Assembly (NCBI GenBank): GCA_020726505.1
Contig: JAHLEZ010000044.1
Coordinates: 186,001 to 250,000 of the forward strand
Direction: 5' to 3'
Origin: Leptodontidium sp. MPI-SDFR-AT-0119
Taxonomy: Eukaryota > Ascomycota > Leotiomycetes > Helotiales > Leptodontidiaceae
Length of the DNA: 64,000 bases
Shown here: piece after piece, positions 54,501 to 64,000 of the stretch
How the letters are laid out: each line of letters begins with the position of its first letter
Position numbering within the stretch: the first letter of the stretch is position 1
Program-made: the position numbers and the translations under genes
Notes under the pieces: generated by a model
What the model was told of the DNA's origin: nothing
Database searches by the model: none
The model's input: only the letters and a program-made list of their open reading frames with translations

Positions 54501-57500
54501 GAGGTCGAATACTGCTTGGTTGATATCAAATAGTTCGGCCGCTCGGCGTTGACGAAGCCCCATAGGCAGCTGAGCCTTCGGGAAAAGTCGTCGTGAACTC
54601 TTGGGCAATTCCTTCCAGAACGAAGCACAAAGAAGCTCCGCGCAACTTCTTTTGGGCGGCGCTTCCTGAGGCCAGAAGTCGAATACACCTTGGCGAACCT
54701 GGGTTCCAATGTCGTCAAGGAATAGTAAGTATAACTTTGGCAGGGCATCTTGTAAAAGATATCTGTTCCATTCGGATCCATGAGATTGTATGCCATATTC
54801 GTCGACTGCTATAGACTGCCGGTCACCGGAGAGCGAAAAAGTAGCGTGGATGTGAATTGGAAGATCGGAACATATTGGTAATGGAAGGGTGTTGAACATC
54901 CTCGACTGGATAGGCTTCGGAGGTATGATGTTACGATCATAACCGTCGAACGTCGAAGAAATCAGCGCGGCGAGCCCGCACTCAACATTTTTCATTACCC
55001 TCCTCGAGCTGTCTGGAAGATGGTCGGCCGCTGGATGTAAATCCTCAATAGCAACCCACCATTTATCCTTGCCAGTTATTTGAGTACCGTACTCCGGATT
55101 CTTGACGAATTCACATATGACAAGCTCGGAGAATGACTTTGCATCCTCGTCCAATGGCGGTCGTCTAGTAACAGACCACCCACCATTAGGATTTACATGA
55201 GTGCTGAAAGATATTGACTTGATCCGTCTCAGGAATAGTAACGATATACGAGCCTCGTCGAAGTAAGTATTCATGAGCCGGAGGACTTCGCCACTGTTCA
55301 AGTTTCTCTTGCTTGCTCTCAAGACAGATTTCGTCTTGGCAGTCCGAAGTGGAAAGCGAAAGATGGTCCCAGGGTAGTTGTCAAGACCTTGTGTATAGCC
55401 CCATAAACTTTCGAATGGGGCAAGCTGGTCTGGGCAGACATATCTAAGCTTGGATAATTTCAGTTTAACACCCGGCTTGTGTTTTCCTGTGATCTGGTTT
55501 CTTGGTAAAACCTCGCGACGGGGGCTGTACGGAACTGGTCAGTACTGGAGAGGATGAAGATTAATCGAACTTACTCGAGGACAAGCAAATATTTTCCCGA
55601 CAAGATCATAGGAACATCTGTCCAGTGATACATTGTCTGAGAGCCTCGTCCAAATTGGCCAATAGTCTCCCTATCGTGTGCTTTACTCCCTTCCCCTACG
55701 TTTTTGAACCCCTTGAAGTCATCGTTGCTAAAGACTAAACGGTATTTCTAAGAACTTACTGAAATCAAAGGATTGAAGATGACTTACCTCCATCATTGTG
55801 GACTAGAAATGCTGGGCCTTGAAACAGTTCCATCTCGGGCGTAAGAAGCTTGTCGTGAGGGTGAACTCTTTCGTCCAATAGCCAGCTGATTCTTGACGCT
55901 CCTCTAGCATCGTCCGCATTTGCGAGATATTCTCTGAAAGTCGATTCAACTGGATATCGATCCAAAGTATCTGCAATACGTGTTGTCACATTCTCCCGCT
56001 GATCGAACTCGTCCTCATCGTCATCATCTTCAATCTCCAACCACCCTTTAATCAATCTCTCCCTCAAACTGCCAATCCCAAGTCTCTGGATTGTTCTGAG
56101 TGGAATTTCTGGATGAGTAAGGTTGACCTTCTGCTTCAATTTTAAAGGGCCAAGATCGTTGAAGTTGATATCTTGAATTGGATAGAACTCTCCAGCTTCA
56201 CTGATGACTTTTAAGCCCGCTAGGGAATCGCGTGGAAACTTGCTGGCTAGGTTAAGGATCTCGATTGCAACGGCCACATCAGATTCTTCAAGCACTGGTT
56301 TCGCCTCTATTATCGTTTGGACTTTCAGTAGATCACTTGGATGTAGTCGATCTCCAACTTTAAGTATTGTTAGCAGATCTTGGTGATCTTGCCAGAATTT
56401 GCGGTCAACGTTTGCAAGATATGGTTCTAGACGTTCGCACCCACTAATAGACCCCTTTGGTGGACGGAAGGCCTGTGGTGGTACGACGAACAAGCCGCTG
56501 CTGGCAAGAACGCAAGGAAGTTTCATTAATGCGTTGGCTAACGGCTCCGTAAGGTCATCTTGCGAGATGTAGGAGAGGACAGCGTCAACAATCTGCCGAT
56601 CCTTCTTTTGAATGCCAAAACGGAGCTGCGAAAGCAGAATGCCATCTGGTAATTTGTTATTCCAGCCGAGCCGCGCTTCCCACTCAGTTGAGATAGAAAT
56701 TGTAAGGATCGGGAGCCGAGAACTGACCAACAGTCGATCTCTGCGGCCCCGGCATTCATCTGAGGCTTTCAACGACAGGGTACCACTCTGATCAACCGTC
56801 GGGAGCCACTTGAGCCGTCTCAGGTCCGAGGCTTTCTGTTCCTTCAATGGCGAAATCCAGCTGCAGGCAGATCGCAATAGCCTTTGAGCACGCTCTTGTA
56901 TGTCCGACAATGGATACGTGGTATTTGCGTAGCAGCGTACTCGATGTTCAACTACAACTTCATCCACGGCCGACTTCAAACCACATCCTTTCAAGGCGAC
57001 GCTAAAGTTCCGTAAGAAGCTCTTCTTTGGAAGTATTTCTTCGTCATCGAAACATAATCCTTTCAGCTCAGGTACAGACGGATCAATAAGCTCTGCGGCA
57101 AGTGCAAATCTTGAAGCCTTCTTTCCATTCAGCTGCGTAACGGGGACCATGGGGAGTGCCTGAAGCTTGGCTTGAACGTCAAGAGATAAGAAAGAAAATT
57201 GGCGAAGAATAAATGCTGCCATTTGCTCTTTGCAAGAGGAAGGCCAATTACTATCCTGCCCACTCCTCCAGACGGGAATGATGTGATCCTGTATGATTTG
57301 AACGGACCCGAGACAATCGGCGAGCTCAAGTTTTTCAAGTATCTGTCTTGAAGGGCTTGACCAGTCTGCAATTAAGAACTGAACGCCACTAATCTCAGGG
57401 ACTGGGCTGATACCGTCGAGGAGTCCGATCGACTTGCTACAGGAATTCAGATTGGTCCATGTTAAAACGTGCTCCCTATCGTCTATTAGTTACGACTAGT

Positions 57501-60182
57501 AGACACCGAACCGGGCCCACTAACATTCTGTCCCCCTTCGCCTTCCACGATATCTTTTGGAATATTTGAAGAAAACGAAGAGCTCGGACGACAACTTTAC
57601 GTTCCAAAAAAGTGAGCGGCTGAGGTAAATGCGATGCGACGTGCCTTGCTATCAGAAGTTTTTCTTCATCTGCTCCATCATCAACCAAGGGAGACGTCTG
57701 ATGCAACCACTGAAGAAATAAAACTATGCTGCTAGCATCCTTGATGAACAGATTTGGCATAATATCTGGTCTTTTCGTAAGAATTGACACTAATCCAGGA
57801 GCAGATCCTGTTGGTCGTGTATCGAGCAATGGCAGCGGCCTTGCAGATGATTTGGCATCGAATTTCCACATCAGCTCGCCTATTTCCCCCACAGGAGCGA
57901 AATATACCTGCGAAGATAGGCTTCGTGGTTTGACTTGCCGATGATGACCATTGCTCAACGGAAGTAGCCAAAGACAAGAGATGGCTGTATCAAGTAAGTC
58001 GATACGATGCAATGATAGCCAGGTCCACACTTTTGAGACAAATGCAGTTGGTTCCTCGCCCAGCACAACCATATCTCGATCTTCTGGTACATTCTTGAAT
58101 ATAGTGCTCATGCAATAATCTCTCAAGCAATTGGCTGAACGATAGCGAATAGAGGGATGTATAGTCGAATTGTTACACCCATCTCTCAAAGCGCGCTGTG
58201 CCGCTGCTGAAAGTTTGTCAAGATCGATGTTACGAAAATCCTCGAGACAAAAGAGGCCGCTTTCAAATTCGTCTCGATTAACAAACGCAGTGTAGTCTCC
58301 GATTGACCGATAATTCCCATCCTGAAACGGAAATAGTTCGAGGCCGTCGTAATCGATGAATCCCGGCTGAGATAGGAGATATTCGAGGATTCTGTGCTTT
58401 GTTTGATCACTCCACAAGCTAATCCGACTGCTCCCATGTTTCAAGAAGGAACAGAGACTCTGGGGACACAAAACATGATCCTTGAAAAGCTTTTTAGCCC
58501 TCTGCCGAAGTTGTTGTGGAATGTAAACAATTGGTGCTTTTGCTTCGCGAAGAGCGTCTCTCAAAGTCACTGGCTCGTCCCCTGCATCAAGCAACCCTTC
58601 GTTTGCTGCTACGTAGCCTACCTCCGTGGGCCAAAGAGCGAGACACTCTTTGTCAATAATCCCTATCAAGTTCGCCGTAGCGTTGCTCAAGGGGTCTCGG
58701 GCATCGTCTATGCTTTGCGGCCACTTTCTAAAAGCTGGCTGACGAGGATAGAGATAGGCTAAGTAGCTGAGGAGCCTTGCCCAGGCTACTGGAACTGGTC
58801 CCTGCAATAACCAGTTGTTCTATCGGGCTGGGGTTTGATCTTGTGTGCTTCCATCATTGAATTGATACAATCTCGCGCGGTCGGGTGATATGCTGAAGAG
58901 CCCATGGATGTGGACAGGCTGACTAGTCATGATTGGCAGTGGCAAGACTGTGAATAGCGATCCTTTTGTCTTCTCTGGGCACTGTATCTGTGCAACAATC
59001 AGTCGTTAAATCGCCAAATTTTGCCCGGAAATTTGCTTACTGGAAGCTGCGCTGCAACTGCAACCCAAGGTATTAATTTCTGGTCTTGTGTCCAATCTCT
59101 TAAGTCGCTATCCATCAAATCAGGTTGTATGCTGTGGTGAACAACGAACGTAGTCTTCTTTGATTCCCCAGCAGATCTATACTCAATCCCTGCTTCAAAA
59201 GAATAATCGAAAGAATATTTTAGGTCCTTCAAAGAACTCTTGACGGCATTATTGACTTTCAATTTGTGCCTGCAGTTTTTGAATCTTATCAGCAGGAGTA
59301 TTTTAAGAGGCAAATCCGTTTCACTTACGATCGAAGCGTTTCGCCATCTACCATCTCAATTCCGATTAACATCCCCGCTACAGATCCGATTTCAAGTTTC
59401 TCCAAATTTCTCATAAACAGTAATCCGTTGTTCCCAAACTCAGACGCAAAGCTCTTGAAAACACCCAGTACTTCCGAAACTGTTGTTCCACGGTCGGAAA
59501 TCTCGCTTTTTGTTGCTTGCGCTTCAGTACGTAGCGGAATTCGAATGATGGTACCTTCAAGATTCCGGTCAAGGTGCTCCATGACAGCCTGAAAGGCTGC
59601 CATGTGGTTCTGGATCGCAACCTCCCCAGAATTCGCCACAAAATCATACACGGGGCCACCTTCAGACCATTCGAGGTGAGGATCTAGGATGAGCAGACGC
59701 TCGCGTGAGACAATTGATGGTGAGTCGGTCCAATTATACACCTACACAATAAGCCAACTCCTAGGCATCTATTTGAAGGGATACCTACGGAATTAAAACC
59801 TCGTCCAAACTTGCCCGTCGTTGAACCGTCTTTGAGCTTCAAAGAGTCACCAAGGCGGGAGAGGTTGTAGAAGTCTGTGTCGGTGAATATGGCATTATTG
59901 TATGCCAGTAGAGCTGGGCCTTGATACCGTTCAAGCTTAGGATCGATGAGTTGGTTTGTCGGGTGAGTTCTTTCGTCGAGAATGAATCTCTGGTATTCCA
60001 TTAATTCTAGTCCTGTACGGGGCTCACAAGTTGCGTACCACGACCGTAGCTCCTGCATCATCAGCATTCTGCAATAGCTCACGAAGCACAGTACCTCCCG
60101 CCGGATAGTCCCGACAGATATTCTTGAGGGCAGTTGTCAAGCGCTGGACTTGGGCATTATGAGCGATAGGTTGAAGCCCCAT
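51558..60182 (-). CDS. Sacsin-like giant protein with two ATPase modules and a C-terminal BTB domain; one internal TAG
   Basis: Nine exons: 60182-60039, 59989-59789, 59741-59329, 59269-59041, 58987-57525, 57475-55788, 55734-55575, 55524-53580, 53498-51558 (2728 codons). The eight introns are 47-81 bp and all keep frame. Module 1 is an HSP90-like ATPase/sacsin repeat: LRELLQNADDAGATVV (33-48), QGPALLAYNNA (about 71-81), GKFGRGFNSVYNWTD (107-121). Module 2: YLANADDARGASRISWLLDE (about 1330-1350), QGPAFLVHNDGVFS, IGQFGRGSQTMYHWTD (about 1402-1417). A BTB/POZ domain (GKLIDIKYSTEGKIICAHRV) lies at about 2540-2650. Sacsin-family proteins are chaperone-like, and BTB domains often recruit cullin-3 ligases. 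Codon 385 (58820-58822) is TAG between PAR and NNWLLQGP, where Trp is expected. The gene may be freshly inactivated. Confidence 0.87.
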
Positions 60183-61287
60183 TTTGAAGGCTTTGTGGTA
60201 GCTGATATCCGTATAAAGAATTCGGGAAAGCGAAGTTATAGAAGGTAATCTCTGTTTGATTCTTGTTCATTAAATGAACGGATAGATTTAATCCCCACCA
60301 GAATGCCCACAATCCAATTGAAAAGATGGTTACACAGGCGAGCATGCGAGCGGTAACATGTGGTCGCATTTCCCAGGAAAGATGCCCCTATTGGCCTCGG
60401 TTAATTTACCAGACCACTCGTTTCAATTCGGGAATGGGCATGAGAGGCGCTAGTCGCATCTGGCCCTACCAGAATTGTACTAAAGGGATCTTTGGTGGCT
60501 GTCAGTGGTCACGCTAGTACAGCTACCCCGCACGATGAAAGCTTGCTTTGCCGTTCCCCCGCTTTTCTAGCCCCACCCCTCAAACGCTTTTGTCTGCCAC
60601 AAAAGAAAAGGGCATAGAGTAAGTCGAAGTGTTGTTCTCGCTCTCTCGAAGCAGATCTACACGCATTCGCGAACTCTCGAAACAGAAAAAACACCTGTCA
60701 CTGCTCAAGTCCTGCTTTATCAATCAGAACGAAGAAGAGAAGCGCAGGAGAAAGGAACATCCACCGCTATCAAGTTTAATTTCTTGATACACAAAAATCT
60801 GATCGACACATTGCATGTGCATACTTTGGTAAATTCTTTGGCATGCATTGATCACTCCACGTTACATGCCGGCTCATGGATGCAACACCACGGCCAAGCA
60901 CTCCACAACCCCCGGGAAACTGGCCCACGTCAAAAGACCGATAATGCTGCAGAATTTTGGAGAATCTGTGCTAGGCGTGGGAAATCTTTCTCTGTTGACC
61001 ACAATGAAATGGGTACCCTTCCGTATGGTATTGTCCACGTGACTTAGCGATCCCAGTTACTCGTGTTAACAGAGCAGGTCACGGGTCAGATCACCAATCA
61101 TTCTGATAAATTGGTAGCGGAAGAGTTACTGTTCTAAGACTGTAACTACAGATGCTTATATGCATCTATATGCAATAGGCAGAAGCAGGCAACAAAGGAA
61201 ACAGATGAGTCAATCATCATGTGATAGAGTCCCGTGACTCATGGCAAGAGAGTACCAAAGAGGTCAAAACAGCTCTCCGTATTCTAC

Positions 61288-61326
61288 TGGTAACGCGCGC
61301 TGCGCACGCCTTGGCCCTGAAACGGA
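61288..61326 (+). repeat. GC-rich dispersed repeat, copy A (partial)
   Basis: Shares ACGCGCGCTGCGCACGCC and GGCCCTGAAA with copies B and C. Confidence 0.8.
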
Positions 61327-61481
61327 AAAAAAGAAAAGGTATTCTTCAGATGAGAACGCAAAAGCACGTGACGTGGCAAAGTCACGCGACTCATGCCACG
61401 TAAGTCACGCTCCGTCTTCCGTTTGCTGTGAGGCAGCCCATCGGCCCAGCCAAGCGCCCCCCCCTGCAGCTCGCCCCGGCG

Positions 61482-61526
61482 GGGTACTGGACGCGCGCTG
61501 CGCACGCCGATGCCCTGAAACCAGCT
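61482..61526 (+). repeat. GC-rich dispersed repeat, copy B
   Basis: ACTGGACGCGCGCTGCGCAC followed by GCCGATGCCCTGAAACCAGC; near-identical to copy C, 2.1 kb away. Confidence 0.85.
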
Positions 61527-62217
61527 GACCTGATCAGAATCTAAAATATCTACCGTGATCGGGCGCGGCTTTGCCACCAGCACCAACACCAGCACCTTCT
61601 AGACTGGCCATCTCAACAACTGGCAAGAACAATCCTTGTTGGCAACTGTAAAGGCGAATCGAGTATTCGCCCTAAGTAGCGTTCTTGCAAATATTCTGTG
61701 AGGCCGCCTATCGGATAGCCAGGCTATCAATCACACAACCCTCGTCTAACATTCTGCCTTGCCAAAGATTCCACATGTAGCTTACATACTGCATCTGGGC
61801 CAATAGAAAGAATGGAGGCCTCACATCAAGCGAATGTGAGCCTCCTAATTCAACATATAAGCGGGATAAATACTGCTGAACTTGAAACTTCCCTCTTCAG
61901 GTGACGGGTTCAACCAAGACTTCGCAGCACCCCGTGTAAGTACAGTCCTTGCTCCAACGGTGTTCACTGTACCGACGATTCCAGTGTAATTATTGATATT
62001 GAAGTCTGTTGCTCATATCTTGCGGCACAGGCTCACTATCTTCGCCTGAGCGGAGACAGGTACCGTCTCCGCGTACCACCACATCTCGCAGAAATGTTAC
62101 AGTGATCAAACTGCATCTTGCTTCGCTGACTGTCCGCTGCCCTACGTGAGTCTCGAGGAGGTCTGCCGGCCGGGACCGGTATTTCTTCGTCCTCCGTGGG
62201 CCGGATCGAGTTCACGA

Positions 62218-62882
62218 ATGCTTGATGGTTTCGACCACAGGGAAGATGAGGAGCCTGGCGATGAGAGGTTGTCTCTACTGGGCGAGGATACTGAGAAAGG
62301 AGGAGAGAGATTGGGAAATGGGGAGGAAGAGGAGGAGTTCCAGGGAAGATCTTGCTCGGATAAATCTGTGATGTCTAAGATAGACAGTCCAGAGACAGTG
62401 CTTCGGAAGAATGGCAGCCCTACGTGGTCGCCGTCCGTTGAGGAGTCGACTACGGGTCACGCACCAGCGCTCGTAGGTGAGGGTCACATGGAAACGAATG
62501 AACGGCAATGCGATTATCCAAGTTGTGGCCGCCTGTTTCAAAAGCGCCACGACCTAAAGCAAGTCCTCCTCTCTTATTGCATCCACACCCCTAAAGCCAC
62601 TATCAATCTCACCCAACCGAATCTTCTTAATCAAATGCTGACCTTCTAAGCAGTCGCCACAAGAAATACCATTTCAAACCATTCAAATGTCCCACACCCT
62701 CTTGCGCTGCCCGCAACGTTGCATTTTCTCTTGCGAAAGACCTTCTCCGCCACCAAAGAAGCCATAGCGATGAGCGGCACTGTTGTCCTCACGTCGGCTG
62801 TTTTGCCGCAGTTGGCGGGAAGTTCACCGGCTTCGCTCGAGAGGACAACTGGCGAAGACATCTCAAAAATCAGCATACTTGA
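62218..62882 (+). CDS. C2H2 zinc-finger protein, 189 aa, with a GC-AG intron
   Basis: Join of 62218-62558 and 62654-62882. The ATG at 62218 gives MLDGFDHREDEEPGDERLS, an acidic N-terminus. Splicing at GCAAGT (62559) and CAG (62653) creates a canonical first finger: CDYPSCGRLFQKRHDLN plus RHKKYH, fitting C-x4-C-x12-H-x3-H, with the linker HFKPFKCP. A second finger (CPTPSC...DLLRHQRSH) and a third (CCPHVGC...DNWRRHLKNQH) follow, ending at TGA. A GT donor in frame is not available. It is probably a nuclear DNA-binding regulator. The start could be further upstream if an exon was missed. Confidence 0.75.
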
Positions 62883-64000
62883 GCTTCCGAGTGCGAATCT
62901 GACCGTAGAATAACGTAGTAGTAGAAGTGGATGGCCAGAATGGGCTTGACCGTATCAAATCACGTGGCTCTGCGTAACATCTTTCGCATGTGATTAAAAA
63001 TAGTAAGATAAGGTATAGTACGCTACCCTGGTTAAGAGAAGTGCAACATATGGATAGTGATGTAATTTGTGAGAGCCGGATATGCGATAATGCGAAGACA
63101 TTGCCGTAAAACAAGCAAAGCCGAAGCGACTGCGGTACCGTGAATTGTAGTTTCGTAGGACCAATCAGCGCGAGGCTTAGCAGAGCCCTTTTTGCGCCGC
63201 AATCCTGGACGCAAGAGCCGTCATCGATTAGGGCCATTGCCTCTTCTACTCTCTCTCAGGTACTATTAAAGAGCTTTATAGCATGTCTGCAAATGAAAAA
63301 ACAATATTTTGAAGTCTCTGCAACTGATGGCTCTTGTGTGAGGTACGTGAGACGTTTCCAAGGCATTAAAGCGCGTGATCACGTGGGTTCACATCAAGCA
63401 AACCTATTCGGGTAATACTGGCACGAATGAAAGGCGACCCCGCTAGCACCCAATCTGGACGTTTACAGCAGCTAATCAGCATCAGGCTTGGCGAAGATAT
63501 CTCTGGTGGGAAACCCCGCATTTTCGGGCCCCTGGCCTCGCGCGCCGGTTGGTTGTCCCTTCCTCTCGTTCCTCGTTTCAGGGCACTAGACGCGCGCTAC
63601 GCACGCCGATGCCCTGAAACCAGCAGACCGGGGTGTGCACGTGATTTTCACTGGACTATGGTCAGCTGACCTGGCGGCACAAGATTTGTGACGCGATTAG
63701 ATCAGCAAATGAGAAAGTATATCATTTGGGGGATTCGGCAGTTGGTTGGTGATGACAAAGAGTGAATAGAGTTTGTAAAAGCTGGGATGTAAAAGCTAAT
63801 AGAATTTGCATTTTCCCCGCACCTTTCGCTTTTTCTGGTTAGGGTAGTAAAGAAAATAGAAAGTTAAATATGAATACCACGCTTCCTCCACGTTTCGGCC
63901 ATTGCCTAGATATACAGCAGTCTATAGCGCAAATCGATTCTGTTGGTTGAGAACTACCACACTGAAGTGATCGTGGTTCAGTCGTCCGGCGATGGATTTG
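62883..64000. other. Region without supported genes to the window end
   Basis: Only short frames without domains. Contains repeat copy C at 63576-63624. A promoter of a gene beyond the window cannot be judged. Confidence 0.5.
63576..63624 (+). repeat. GC-rich dispersed repeat, copy C, hairpin-forming
   Basis: TTTCAGGGCA (63576-63585) is the exact inverse of TGCCCTGAAA (63610-63619), enclosing the shared GACGCGCGCTACGCACGCC core. Confidence 0.85.

Larger units (their letters stand above)
60183..62217. other. 2-kb region without supported genes
   Basis: The upstream region of the sacsin-like gene, then spacer. It contains two copies of a GC-rich repeat (61288-61326 and 61482-61526) and an 8-bp-stem hairpin (GCGGAGAC...GTCTCCGC) near 62052-62074. 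Short frames show no domains. Confidence 0.5.

Noticed and set aside
47217..60182. Reassignment of TAA/TAG to Gln
   Set aside because: TAA and TAG clearly end intact genes here (the fusion gene at 31712, Argonaute itself at 47217), large intact genes contain no internal TAA/TAG, and one internal TAG replaces Trp rather than Gln.
61860..61960. Possible tRNA (GGGTTCAACC box)
   Set aside because: No matching acceptor stem, D-arm or anticodon arm could be folded by eye.

Overview
The window comes from a filamentous ascomycete (Pezizomycotina; possibly Leotiomycetes, which I cannot prove). The evidence is short GT-AG introns of 45-81 bp, fungal gene families (fungal-type Argonaute, a Dicer-2-type enzyme, fungal zinc fingers, a Tad-like LINE) and C-to-T decay in CpA context, the signature of repeat-induced point mutation (RIP). 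Genes are sparse, and about a third of the window is transposable elements or their relics.

Layout. 1-489: 3' end of a membrane-protein gene. 878-10398: two very large divergent genes of unknown function (1270 and 1428 codons) sharing a 1.3 kb promoter that carries a diverged tandem repeat. 10.8-11.9 kb: a sedolisin gene fragment beside an LTR relic. 11903-15290: a hAT DNA transposon full of TAG stops. 15293-18811: the C-terminal two thirds of a Dicer, whose reading frame starts exactly at the hAT terminus. 19.3-30.6 kb: a nest of elements. An AT-rich relic gene is split by a Tc1/mariner element, that is split by a Ty1/copia element, and that is split by a 1650-bp non-autonomous LTR element; target-site duplications are visible at each of the three insertions. 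30.9-40 kb: a small conserved gene, a kinase/HAD/uracil phosphoribosyltransferase fusion, a decayed RBR ubiquitin ligase, a CCCH protein, a frameshifted unrecognised gene and a small catalytically degenerate RNase III-fold protein. 41.1-46.8 kb: a RIP-damaged LINE. 47217-50464: a complete Argonaute gene with two in-frame TAA codons. 50765-50884: an isolated first exon of a Dicer, divergent from Argonaute. 51558-60182: a 2728-codon sacsin-like gene with two ATPase modules and a C-terminal BTB domain, with one internal TAG. 62218-62882: a C2H2 zinc-finger gene with a GC-AG intron.

How the parts relate. The most striking theme is a broken RNA-silencing locus. Argonaute and a Dicer start exon lie head to head about 300 bp apart, as in a bidirectional RNAi locus, but only the first Dicer exon is left there. 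The helicase-C/RNase III half of a Dicer sits 35 kb away behind a hAT element. Argonaute is interrupted by two nonsense codons. All clear nonsense changes in Argonaute, the sacsin-like gene, the 5' part of the RBR gene, the hAT and the LINE fit C-to-T at CpA. This suggests RIP acting on repeats and leaking into neighbouring genes, while young copia and short LTR insertions with intact frames or identical LTRs accumulated.
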